Positions 29,427 to 38,843 of a stretch of 64,000 bases of DNA are shown piece after piece. Position 1 is the stretch's first letter, and every line of letters starts with the position of its first letter. Under the pieces are notes generated by a model. It had not been told where the DNA came from and did no database searches. It worked only from the letters and a program-made list of their open reading frames with translations. Source of the DNA: Tritrichomonas musculus (taxonomy: Eukaryota; Parabasalia; Tritrichomonadida; Tritrichomonadidae); the NCBI GenBank assembly GCA_039105265.1, contig JAPFFF010000003.1, positions 6,262,001 through 6,326,000 on the forward strand. Reading direction: 5' to 3'. Both the position numbers and the translations under genes were made by a program.

Positions 29427-31136
29427 TTAAGATAGATCTAAAGAAGAAGAATAGGTTGAAAGTGAAAGAGATCTTCCTCTATTTGCTGGTATTCCTCTTC
29501 TAGGGAGAGAAGATACGTATTGTTGAGCAGCTGATTGAGCTTGTTTCATCGTGTAAGTAAAGCCATGTAATTCTGGTGATGGCGCTGAACTAGTTTTAAA
29601 GGCATCAAATAATTGAGAAGGTGAAGGCGAAGGTGAAAGTGTATGTGAGTGTAAACCAGTTTGAAAGATTTGATTTGAGGATGCACTAGCAGATGGTGGT
29701 TGTGGTATTCGCAAACTACTACTTCTTGTTTTATTTTTAGTACCAGAAACTTGGGCAAGATCAGATTTGCCATCTTTATCACAAAAATCAACTTTAGGTA
29801 ATTGCTTTCTCATAAATTTATGATTATGCTTATGTTTATGATGATGTTTATGTTTTGACCTCAAATCGGTATCAGATAAATTCAAACGATCAATATTGTT
29901 AGTGGGGTATAATATTTCATCGCTCGTGATAGGTATTTCATTTTCTTGATTATCATTTAAAATTTGTAACTCATCATTATTTGTTTGCGGGTTATTTTGA
30001 GAAAACTGAAATGGAGGCCTATTTAATGGATTTTTCATGAAAATTGGATTTGATTTTAATGTTAAGCTTTTTGGAAATGAATCTAACGAAGATTGTAAGG
30101 GAATATTAGTATAAAAGTTTGTATTTGAACTTGAGCCCTTATTGGTATTAAAACGATCGTTAAAACTGAAGCTGATAACTCTGGGTTTATTCCAATCAAA
30201 AATTCCATCATAAATATATTTCTTTCTTATGAACAAATCTCTGAAAAGATTTCTATATTGTGAATAATCAGGAATATCATCGGGTGTAAGCGCTTTTATC
30301 ATTTTGGCAAATATGGTAAATTCTGTTGGCATTCCAGCACACAATTCTTCAGCTAAAATGCTTACTTTATGATCTATTGTACTCTTTTCATTTGACCATG
30401 GAAGCTTTCCACGGTTGAAAAAATAAACAAGCGTATAAAGAAGTGATTCTAAGTCACTTTTTGGTGTTAAATCTTCTTTGCATAAAACGCTTGTAGGCAA
30501 AAAATCTTCTGCGCTACGACTCGTATCATAAGGAGCTTTACTCAATAAAATTTCTTCGAAAGTGCTATTTGGTGATGATAGGCTCAAAGGATCTTGACAG
30601 ATTAAGTTAACTTGAACTTTAACGCCGACTTCTGAATTTATTTTAATTCTTTCTGAATGTTCAAAGTTTATCAAGTATAATGTGTCTGGATTATTTGGTG
30701 TGGTGATTCTGTCAACTAAAATATGGTCAGGTGAAATTCTTCCATGAACTATTCCGGAATGAAAAAGAAACTCCAGTCGTTGTAAAAGTTGGTCGGTTAT
30801 CATTAATAATGTTTTTAAGGAAAACTTGAGGTTACTTTCATAAAATAAATTCTTTAAAGACTTGCCAAGCTGGGAAGTTATAAGAATTGATTTATTATTT
30901 TCAATGCCATAATAAAAAAAGTGAGGGAATCCAAGGGAATCACTAAGATTAATAGTAATTTTGGCTTCTTCGTTAATATCAAATTCTCGGGTTTTTATGA
31001 AAACATGGTCATTTGTTCCTGTTTTAACCCCAGTCATTAAATGATGAGAATTTCGGAAGGGATTGATCGAAGTATAATCCTTGATTTGAAACATTTCGTC
31101 ATTAAATATGTGCAAAAAATTTTTCAAAAATTTCAA
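29427..31136 (-). CDS. Casein kinase 1-like pseudokinase
   Basis: 569 residues. Residues ~15-300 have the CK1 layout: SILITSQLGKSLKNLF hinge, the LQRLEFLFHSGIVHGRISPD catalytic loop, and SDLESLLYTLVYFFNRGKLPW, which is diagnostic of CK1. The beta3 lysine K48 is kept. The catalytic loop is H131-G132-R133-I-S135-P-D-H138 where CK1 has HRDIKPDN, so the catalytic Asp, the Lys and the metal-binding Asn are all replaced. DFG is replaced by NFE. It should therefore lack kinase activity, as with other CK1-like scaffolds. The last ~230 residues are Asn/Ser/Pro-rich with a His/Lys run (SKHKHHHKHKHNHK) and a Ser-rich end. It is probably a binding or regulatory protein. Confidence 0.85.
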   Translation of the reverse strand: MKFLKNFLHIFNDEMFQIKDYTSINPFRNSHHLMTGVKTGTNDHVFIKTREFDINEEAKITINLSDSLGFPHFFYYGIENNKSILITSQLGKSLKNLFYESNLKFSLKTLLMITDQLLQRLEFLFHSGIVHGRISPDHILVDRITTPNNPDTLYLINFEHSERIKINSEVGVKVQVNLICQDPLSLSSPNSTFEEILLSKAPYDTSRSAEDFLPTSVLCKEDLTPKSDLESLLYTLVYFFNRGKLPWSNEKSTIDHKVSILAEELCAGMPTEFTIFAKMIKALTPDDIPDYSQYRNLFRDLFIRKKYIYDGIFDWNKPRVISFSFNDRFNTNKGSSSNTNFYTNIPLQSSLDSFPKSLTLKSNPIFMKNPLNRPPFQFSQNNPQTNNDELQILNDNQENEIPITSDEILYPTNNIDRLNLSDTDLRSKHKHHHKHKHNHKFMRKQLPKVDFCDKDGKSDLAQVSGTKNKTRSSSLRIPQPPSASASSNQIFQTGLHSHTLSPSPSPSQLFDAFKTSSAPSPELHGFTYTMKQAQSAAQQYVSSLPRRGIPANRGRSLSLSTYSSSLDLS

Positions 31137-31678
31137 AAAAACCTTTCAAAAAATAATATGATTTTTAAGAAAAGAGATTTTCTATTCAATATAACGATAT
31201 TTTTTTTATATTAAACAATAATACTTTTTGAAAAACAAGAAAAAATCATGAGTATTTAAGAAAAATCAAATAATCTTAATATTATTTGTTCTGTTAAAAA
31301 AAATATTATGTGATTTTAACTCATTGAAATTTAAAAATCTGTAATTGAAAAATTGTGTTAAAGATATTTATTTTGAAATATTATTCAATTAAATTTTCAA
31401 CAAAATATACATAAACTTTATCGTTAATGACTTTTACTGAAAGCCGGTAAATTACCTATGAAGATTATTTATTGGTATCTCTTTCAATTTGTTCTTTCAC
31501 TTTCAAGAACATTATTTGAAGAAAACTCAATATTTTATTTATTAAAAATATCTTTTATTTATACTTTTTTAACGTTAAACTCAATCTCTTTATCTGATCA
31601 AAATAAATCAACAAAAGTTTTAACGTTAAAAAAGTATAAAATCCTTTGTTTTCTAATGAAATGAATTTTAATAAAATT
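31137..31678. other. Intergenic with an inverted repeat, no gene supported
   Basis: 542 bases. A near-perfect inverted repeat of ~23-base arms (31558-31580 and 31617-31640, each with TTTTAACGTTAAA cores) could fold into a stem with a ~36-base loop. The motif TTCAAAAAGT occurs on the minus strand at about 31224, ~90 bases before the CK1-like ATG. A 68-codon frame at 31458-31664 overlaps the inverted repeat and is not called. Confidence 0.55.
31558..31640. repeat. Inverted repeat with ~23-bp arms
   Basis: The left arm TTTATACTTTTTTAACGTTA and its complement near 31621-31640 flank ~36 bases. The arms differ by about one base. It could be a short MITE remnant or a hairpin beyond the 3' end of the RING gene. 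Confidence 0.6.
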
Positions 31679-32287
31679 TTATATGCTTTGTCTGCATGTT
31701 GGGCAGACATTATGTGCGTTTAACCATGTTTCGATACAATTTCGATGATATCCATGACGGCATGGTAATACTATAACTTCTTCGTTTTCGTTCATATTAT
31801 CAAGGCATATTGCGCATGTGTTATCTATACAAATTCCATCTGTGTATCTTTGTGGATCAAGATTGTGAATAGTATTTTGATCTGCAGGAGGATGTTGATG
31901 AAATAATTCATTTAAGTGATGCAAGTGTTGAAAAACTCTGGCAACATTTTGGTCATTTAATATGGAATTAATGTGGCTAAATTGTGGGAAAATTCTAGCT
32001 ATAAGATTAATTGTGGCTTGGAAATCATCAGGAGAATCAAAACTCGAAGAAGCTTGATTTAAAAATTCAGATGCTGTAGTTATTGTTTGGAATATCGTTT
32101 GAATTCTTGGTGCATTTCTTTGTATACCTTGGAAAAGAGATTGAAAAAAAGATGGAATATTATTATTTATAACTTGAGTTTGATTTTCTTGCAATTCAAC
32201 AAAGTCAGTCCCACATTGAGAGCATGTTAAATCATCATTAATACTAACTTGTTGATCGCACTGATAGCAAAATCCAACTTTTGCCAT
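31679..32287 (-). CDS. RING-H2 E3 ubiquitin ligase, RNF126/RNF115-like
   Basis: 202 residues. The N-terminus carries a small four-cysteine zinc ribbon (FCYQCDQQVSINDDLTCSQC), as in BCA2/RNF115 and RNF126. A Phe/Gln/Asn-rich linker follows. The C-terminal RING-H2 domain (~155-199) has Cys-X2-Cys at CAICL, then CRHGYHRNCIETWL with the two histidines, and CPTC, so all zinc ligands are present. The conserved Trp (TWL) and Pro (CPTC) of E2 binding are kept. It should transfer ubiquitin from an E2 to substrates; in RNF126/115 the N-terminal finger binds ubiquitin or chaperone-linked clients. It is divergent from the small gene at 32412 with only 124 bases between start codons. Confidence 0.93.
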   Translation of the reverse strand: MAKVGFCYQCDQQVSINDDLTCSQCGTDFVELQENQTQVINNNIPSFFQSLFQGIQRNAPRIQTIFQTITTASEFLNQASSSFDSPDDFQATINLIARIFPQFSHINSILNDQNVARVFQHLHHLNELFHQHPPADQNTIHNLDPQRYTDGICIDNTCAICLDNMNENEEVIVLPCRHGYHRNCIETWLNAHNVCPTCRQSI

Positions 32288-32411
32288 ATAAAATAATGAT
32301 CAAAAGGATTTAGCACACAATTAAAATTTTGCTCGTTATTTTGAATAAAATTTATTTGAGAAAACATCCTTTCAATTTTGTGAGTAATTAATACTTTATT
32401 TTTTTCAATCA

Positions 32412-32879
32412 ATGAAAGCAGGCTATAAATCAATAAACATCCGTGATTTTACAATAACTGATGATGAAGAGTCGAGAGCGCCGAAATCTATGGAAATTGG
32501 GTGGTTTTATATACGTGTTGTAGATGATATAACTCAAGAAGAACTTTCAAAACTTGGAGTTACCTTTTATCCAGCAGATATGATTCAAAAAGGTTGGTTT
32601 AAAAAATTTTTAAACAAAGATCAAGTAGATCGTATTAGGAGGCTAAATAAGTTTGCTTTGTTTCCAGTAAAAAATTATCAAAAACCAGACTTTATAAAAT
32701 TAAATCAAAATTCTCAGCTCCGTGTTGTAGCAACAGATGATTGGATGCCAGATCCCCCTGTTGAGTTCAGGAAAGAAGCAAATGGTATTTATACTGTTAC
32801 TGGCCAAACAGCAGAAAAACTTTTTGAAGATCCACGCGTATGCGCAGTTGGTGAAGTTTCAATAGCCATGCCAATTTAA
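32412..32879 (+). CDS. Small protein resembling a stand-alone subtilisin propeptide (I9-like)
   Basis: 155 residues with no signal peptide. The first half has strand-helix-strand spacing like the S8 subtilisin prodomain. GWFYIRVVDDITQEELSKLG (30-49) matches the 'V.F...ITxEEL..LG' start. FLNKDQVDRIRRLNKFALFP (~66-85) is the helix and last strand, followed by VKNYQKPD. The second half appears to repeat the pattern weakly, ending TGQTAEKLFEDPRVCAVGEV, where prodomains have 'A..LA..P.V..VEP'. There is no protease domain after it. Free-standing I9-like proteins are known as protease inhibitors and chaperones. I infer this from pattern only. The alternative is an unrelated small alpha/beta protein conserved in trichomonads. 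Confidence 0.45.
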   Translation: MKAGYKSINIRDFTITDDEESRAPKSMEIGWFYIRVVDDITQEELSKLGVTFYPADMIQKGWFKKFLNKDQVDRIRRLNKFALFPVKNYQKPDFIKLNQNSQLRVVATDDWMPDPPVEFRKEANGIYTVTGQTAEKLFEDPRVCAVGEVSIAMPI

Positions 32880-33161
32880 GATAATTTCAAATTTATTTAT
32901 TAAATTAGCGATAAAAAGAATAACTAGCAGTGAAATGTGGGGAATAAAGATTGATACTATAATTAAATAACATTTTTACAATTATTTTACACTAATCAAA
33001 TAAATTAATGATTTTCCAATATTCAAAAATAGAATCAACGGATGAAAAAAACACAATTTATAAAAAAATCTATGTTATTTCTATTATGGAATGGCGTATT
33101 CAAAAAAAATTTGCTAATAAAGACGTGAATACCATAAATAAATTTAATAATATGAACAATC

Positions 33162-34748
33162 TCAAGATTGTTCTAAAAATTTGTCAGCAACGCCACTTTT
33201 AATGTAATCGGAAAAGAAGCCTTTTGCTTGATCTGGGTTTGTACCATCAAAGAATTTGAGGCACGGCCAAAAGTTCCAAACATTATTAACACGAGTTAAA
33301 ATACCAAATAGCACACCAGTTTTTTCTTTTTTCTTGGGTAAGTGGATAAACATAACTTCCTTTTTAGATTCATTGTCCATAATTCTGCAATAAACGCCAT
33401 TAATACCACTAATTGGTGATCCCTTCTCTGCTGTAACAGCGATACCTAGATATTGAACATTTGGATCAATTTCAAGTAATTTGAAACGTATTTTTTCATT
33501 ATCTTCAGTAATGAGACTGTGGAAAGTCTGAGATGAGGTCCTAATTGAATCTCCTCGTTTTATATTTACTGGATGAAAGTAGCAAATTGGTTCAAGAGCT
33601 TTTCCTGTTTTTTCAATTGGAACAATAGATGAGTCCATGTGAGTAGATGGATCCCAGCCAATACATACGGTTATATCCCTTGGACTTGTTTCGATATTCT
33701 GATATTTGAAAGCTTCATCAATTGTGTATCGGATTCCACGATAAACATTAAATCTGCGTTGGAATTCCTTGTTTTCAGGGCAAATTTGCTTTCCTACTAA
33801 ATCAAAAATTTTATCAATAGCTTCTTTTTCCTTTGTATGGCCATGTTTTGTATCTTTTTCAATGGGAACAATTTGTTCAATCACTTCAATTGGAATTTTG
33901 AATAATTCAAAATCGATTGAAGAAGAAGTGATATTAGCCATTACTGGAAAAACGGAATAAGCTGCATGATTGGAACTAACTTGATCAACAGAAATTGAGC
34001 CATTTTTATCAGATTGAGCAAATTTCTTGGAAAGATATTTTGGTGAGCTATCACTAGGGCCATAAACAAAATTAAGTGTAACATTTCCTTTGTAATTATA
34101 TGTTTTTGCATAAAAGAAGAATTGAGCATCAACAAAACTCTTTCTAGGTATATAAAATACTTGTGTTAATCCTTTTGGACCTATATGGGTGGGTTCTTTT
34201 TCATATGAAACAAAATAATTTTCAATGCCTTGAATAGCAGTTCCTTCATTGTTAATTGATCCAAAATCTAGCTCTACTCGATCATCAGATTTAAGTGGAG
34301 GGTCATATGATAGATAGCAGTAAAATGCATCAGGGGCCTTGTAATTCTTTATTCTAAATGGGAAAAGAGTGCAAGGTTCTATAAGATACTTCAATTTTGG
34401 TTGTTCTTTTAAAGTTGGATCTTCATTTTCAATTTTGACATCTGATTCATGTTCCTTATCATCTACATTTTCAGGAGATAATTCGATTTCTGTAGTTCCA
34501 ACTTTTACTATATTTGCGTGTGATGTTTCATCGAGAATTTCAAGGTGAAGCCTCTGGCATGCGACAAAAGGAATTTGGATTAATTCATGCCATTCTGGAT
34601 TTATTATTTTCTTTGTCTTTTTAGTTGATGCTATACATTTTGATGCTTGAACTCCAAAGTTTACAAGGAAAACTCTCACATATAAATGGCTGGATTTAGA
34701 ATTGGGCAAGGGTAAATTGCTTGCTGAAATAATTTTAAGATGGAACAT
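33162..34748 (-). CDS. C2 domain plus TerD-like domain protein
   Basis: 528 residues. Residues ~1-95 form a C2 domain: FHLKIISASNLPLPNSKSSH, then KIINPEWHELIQIPF and LHLEILDETS. The loop aspartates that bind calcium are mostly replaced (NSKSSH in loop 1), so calcium binding is doubtful. The middle (~110-310) is a beta-rich region without clear homology. The C-terminal ~190 residues resemble TerD. They contain DITVCIGWDPSTHMDSSIVP, which matches the GLGWD...DLDAS signature, then a later EKIRFKLLEIDPNVQYLGIA, YCRIMDNESKKEV and TGVLFGILTRVNNVWNFW, all in family order. TerD proteins bind calcium and act in tellurite and stress responses in bacteria; eukaryotic relatives are poorly known. The combination suggests membrane- or stress-linked signalling. 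The TerD call is the less certain half. Confidence 0.7.
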   Translation of the reverse strand: MFHLKIISASNLPLPNSKSSHLYVRVFLVNFGVQASKCIASTKKTKKIINPEWHELIQIPFVACQRLHLEILDETSHANIVKVGTTEIELSPENVDDKEHESDVKIENEDPTLKEQPKLKYLIEPCTLFPFRIKNYKAPDAFYCYLSYDPPLKSDDRVELDFGSINNEGTAIQGIENYFVSYEKEPTHIGPKGLTQVFYIPRKSFVDAQFFFYAKTYNYKGNVTLNFVYGPSDSSPKYLSKKFAQSDKNGSISVDQVSSNHAAYSVFPVMANITSSSIDFELFKIPIEVIEQIVPIEKDTKHGHTKEKEAIDKIFDLVGKQICPENKEFQRRFNVYRGIRYTIDEAFKYQNIETSPRDITVCIGWDPSTHMDSSIVPIEKTGKALEPICYFHPVNIKRGDSIRTSSQTFHSLITEDNEKIRFKLLEIDPNVQYLGIAVTAEKGSPISGINGVYCRIMDNESKKEVMFIHLPKKKEKTGVLFGILTRVNNVWNFWPCLKFFDGTNPDQAKGFFSDYIKSGVADKFLEQS

Positions 34749-35457
34749 TTTCTTTTTAAATAATGATGCAAATAAGAAATGGTGTTAATTTTTATTTTTT
34801 AATTTTTTATCGTTTTTCTTTTATAAATATTTTTATCTTTGTTTATTTTAATGATAACATAAAATATAAGTATTTTTAAAATATTTCATTTATTAGTGCA
34901 TTTATATTTAGAATAATTATTTTTTTCTTGTTTATATAGATGTATTATTTATGTTTTTGTGGATTATATATATTTTCAATTATTATCAGATAAAATTGAG
35001 AAAATTGATAAGGAGTTATCAGTACTGATAGAATAACTTTTTCTATAAAATATATAAATATTCAAAAAAATATTTTCAATTACTTTAAACCAATTTTGAT
35101 ATCTATCATTAATAGAGGTAATTGAATTAATCTCAAGTATAAATGGTTGAATTATGAAAAATAAAATTTGTCATTTTTATTTGAAAAAAATATATTGTTG
35201 GAATGTCTTTTGAAAATATTGCTATTGATATAAAAAGACAATCCATCATTTTCAATAGAAGATTATTGAAATTAATTCTCAGATATTGTACAACTTTATC
35301 CCAATAATGAATATACATTTGTTGAATTATATAATACCTTTACATGTAATTTAAATGTTAGATTAAATATATGTATATTGATAAATAAAACGTTCCCAAA
35401 TGATGAAATAAAATACATATCAATTTTTTTACGGTTTTCAATTTTTTTTACATTTAT
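34749..35457. other. Intergenic, A/T-rich, no gene seen
   Basis: 709 bases between the C2-TerD gene and the TTAA-flanked inverted-repeat element. A 61-codon frame on the minus strand (35133-35318) has no coding character and is not called. Confidence 0.55.
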
Positions 35458-35461
35458 TTAA

Positions 35462-37278
35462 GGGTAAGCTTAAATTTCTCTCAATTTTTTGAATAGAAGA
35501 AAAAATTCAAAAGTTAATATTTTTGATATTTTTTTATAAAAATAGAATAAGAATAAAAAAATATCAGAAGAATTTTTTTTATTAAAAACAAACTCTTATA
35601 GAAAATTTTTTGATTTTAATATCTCGTGAAATAAAGAAGAAAAATACAAATTCTCAGGCCAAAACTAATATTTTTTGTCGATAACTTTATTGGGATATAT
35701 GGGATAAAACAATTATGATTGTATGATTATAGAAGAAGAACATTTTTTTGTTTTTGAATATTCAATGTACACAAATTTTGAATTATTATATTTTTATTAT
35801 TTCAATTTTTAAATAATCAATTCAAATATAAAGGAATAAAAAAAATCAGGTTCATCGACTTGTTCAATATATGATAATGTCAGGATATCACATAGAATAT
35901 GATTATTCCTCAATCCGTATAATTGCCTTATATTTGAATTGTTGTATCGAAATTACTATAATAGATTATTTTATATTATTTGATAAGGTATATGGCATAA
36001 ACTTATAAAATGCATAAGAATTCAATAATAACGTTTTTGGTGAATAATTGCTAAAATTGGATGAAAATTTGGTTTATTTAAAATCAGATGAAGCAAACAA
36101 TGATGATTGAATTAGACATTTATTTTATAAATCAATATTTAAGTTACTTAATGAATTTTTAGAACTTTTTACAAAAACACTAACAAAATTCGTCGATACA
36201 TGTATTAAATATTGATATAAAATCTATATTTTTCAAAAAAAAATATATCAATTATATGCATTATAAATTGTATTTTTGCATTATAACGATTAAAAAGGAA
36301 TAAGTATTTTATATTTTGAGAAAAAGTTAAAAAAAGAAAAGATAAAGATAGAAAAGTATTCAATTTTAAAATCTGACACAATTTATTAAATAATGAGTTT
36401 TTTTTAGATTTTTTAATTTATTTAAGCATAAAATAAAAATTCGTCTCGGCCATTTTTTTTATTTTAAATAAATTCACATATTTCACTCTAGGTGATTGAT
36501 ATCTCAACTTCCACGCAAGATTAAAATATTTTGTCAGGCCAAAACTAATATTTTTCGATGTTAATTATTATATATATGACACAATATTGTATCTTTCTAA
36601 TTCAGCGAAATGGTGATTATTGATTCATTAAGATTACATATTATTCAAAAACACATATGCAAATAATGAGTATTATTATCTATAGTATTGTATTGTGACA
36701 ATTAAAAAAGAATAAGTATTTTATATTTTGAGAAAAAGTTAAAAAAAGAAAAGATAAAGATATGAAAGTATTCAATTTTAAAATCTGACACAATTTATTA
36801 AATAATGAGTTTTTTTTAGATTTTTTAATTTATTTAAGCATAAAATAAAAATTCGTCTCGGCCATTTTTTTTATTTTAAATAAATTCACATATTTCACTC
36901 TAGGTGATTGATATCTCAACTTTCACGAAAGATAAAAACATTTTGTCAGGCCAAAACTAATATTTTTTAGTATTAATTACTATACATTCGAAATAATATT
37001 GTATCATTTAAATTCTTTGAGATGAAGATTATTGATTCACCAAGATTCCATTTATCAAAAAAATATAAATACTTGCAATAAATTTTTTATTAATATAAAC
37101 CAAGCAAACACTCCGAAATGCTTATAAAGCCTTTTATGCTCCAAAAATTGATTTAAAAATTTTTTTTATATCTTCATAATAAATTGAATATAAATTATTT
37201 TTAATCTTTCAAAATTGAATAACGAATAAAATAAATAAAATTATCAAATTTTGACTGAAGTTTGTTCAAAGCTTACCC
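35462..37278. mobile_element. 1.8-kb nonautonomous inverted-repeat element flanked by TTAA
   Basis: The left end GGGTAAGCTT at 35462 and the right end AAGCTTACCC at 37269-37278 are perfect complements, and both are bordered outside by TTAA (35458-35461 and 37279-37282). TTAA duplication is the hallmark of piggyBac-like insertion, though the usual piggyBac ends begin CCC rather than GGG, so the superfamily is unsettled. The interior has no long frame. It contains a duplicated ~350-base unit (36288-36640 and 36699-37050) and three copies of CAGGCCAAAACTAATATTTT (35655, 36535, 36947). It is probably a MITE-like derivative mobilised by an absent transposase. Confidence 0.6.
36288..37050 (+). repeat. 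Tandem duplication of a ~350-bp unit (offset ~411 bp)
   Basis: Sequence starting GAATAAGTATTTTATATTTT at 36298 recurs at 36709 with few differences. The similarity continues through CTCTAGGTGATTGATATCTC and CAGGCCAAAACTAATATTTT into TGATTATTGATTCA. A third, shorter relative begins near 35600. Confidence 0.85.
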
Positions 37279-37280
37279 TT

Positions 37281-37528
37281 AAGTGTTATCTTTAATTGTG
37301 TTTATGCATTTATAAAAATAATTATTTTTATATGCATTTATGCATTTATATAACAAATAATATTTTTATAAATTTGGTAAATAATATAAGTGTTATCTTT
37401 AATTGTGTTTATGCATTTATATAACAAATAATATTTTTATATAACAAATAAATCACCGAGAAAACTTTATTATTATTTGTTATATTATTTGGTAAATGCT
37501 TCTAATAATAAAGTTTTCTCGGTGATTT
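37281..37528. repeat. Short tandem repeat followed by a perfect 26-bp inverted repeat
   Basis: AAGTGTTATCTTTAATTGTG occurs at 37281 and 37388. Immediately after, 26-base arms at 37450-37475 and 37503-37528 (AAATCACCGAGAAAACTTTA and its complement) are perfectly inverted around a 27-base loop. This could be a small hairpin element next to the TTAA element. Confidence 0.75.
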
Positions 37529-38579
37529 AAAAGTTTTTTCAGAGCATAATAAGGTAAAGTATTCAATTTTAAATCTTTCAAAAAGTGAATGAAAGAATGA
37601 GTGTTTTATAACTAATATCATGATTAAAAAAAATCTTGATTGGAGCAATGTTGATAAAAAACAATAAGTTATAATATTTCGTGTTTGCTTGCTCTTAAAT
37701 ATTTCCATGAATGAAGATATGATAAGGAATATTCATTAGATCAATAGGCACAAGTCGGAAAAAAAGGCTGATCAACTAGTTTTATTTTGAAATCTTATTA
37801 TGAAATAAATAAAAAAATCTGGAATCGTGACGTTGGATTTCTTTTTATTGCTAATTTCATTTTTTGAGTACTTTATTTTTTATACTCCCCAGAAATCTCT
37901 TTTTTTCTCACAATTTTTTTCAATTAAAAATATTTTACAACTATCAAACAACTCAGAAAATCATTATCAATTTTCTTAGACTTCAATTTTTTTCAAAGAA
38001 TATTAATTCAATTTTATATCATGGATTGATAATTTTATTTGAAATAAACATATCAATTTTTTTTTTCTTTTTCAAAAAATTAAAATATATTTTTTTTTAT
38101 ATTGAACGTCAATTTAATCTTTATATTTAGGAAATATATTTATTTCCTTATATTTTATATTATATAATAATATTTCAAGTCATCCTGCATTTTTCATACC
38201 TAACTATGCTCTGTTTTTTCATTCAGAAAAAGAGTAGTTGAATAGTGATTAAACGTACAAATAGCTTTTTCAAATGTGCTTTTTGAAAAAAAAAAAAGAA
38301 TTATAACAAAAAGGATACTGTTAGCTTTTTAAAATATAACATCCTGAGAACAAGTAATTAGAGAATAAATGAGGTGAGAATAAGTAATCTGTGGATAACG
38401 ACTTGAGAACAACAATTTGAATAAATGATAATTTGGAATATCAATCTGAGATTAGTAGTCTTCGAAAATAAATCTAATAAAAGCTATCTGATGTTAGAAA
38501 GAATAAAAGTTAACTTGAATATTAAGGCCTTAATATTTAAAATGGCGCCAAAGTCATTGAAAATACTTACCGTTCTATT

Positions 38580-38613
<34 letters not shown>

Positions 38614-38777
38614 GGTTGATGATTGAAAAAGCTGATATGCTATCTCTGAATTTTTTGGCACTTTTCTTCTTTGAAAAAGCTGGATCAGTATTTTCCATTC
38701 AAAAAGTGGACACCTTGCTGGTTAGGTAACTAGCAAGCCTTGCCAGAAAATATGACTCATAATCGTTTTTATATAGA
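37529..38777. other. Intergenic, no gene supported; contains a 32-base A tract
   Basis: 1.25 kb. A run of 32 A lies at 38581-38612. Frames at 37502-37708 (minus), 37864-38130 and 38425-38619 (plus) have Phe/Ile/Lys composition of translated A/T-rich spacer and are not called. TTCAAAAAGT occurs at 38698. Confidence 0.5.
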
Positions 38778-38805
38778 CACTTTTTGAATGACTATTCAAA
38801 AAGTG
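38778..38805. promoter_or_regulatory. Perfect inverted repeat of the TTCAAAAAGT motif upstream of the CAP gene
   Basis: CACTTTTTGAAT and ATTCAAAAAGTG face each other across a 4-base spacer and end 38 bases before the ATG at 38844. A third copy lies at 38698. A dyad at this distance is what a dimeric transcription factor site would look like. Function is inferred. Confidence 0.4.
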
Positions 38806-38843
38806 ACTTGTTTTTATTTTGAGGAATATTTATTAATCTTGAA

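Noticed and set aside
31558-31640. Bacterial-type terminator
   Set aside because: The inverted repeat is AT-rich without a GC stem, and the genome is not bacterial.
37864-38130. 88-codon Phe/Ile-rich frame that could be read as a membrane protein
   Set aside because: Hydrophobicity comes from T-rich spacer DNA; no start context and no charged loop pattern.
38425-38619. 64-codon frame ending in a Lys run
   Set aside because: The run is the 32-base A tract; the frame has no other support.
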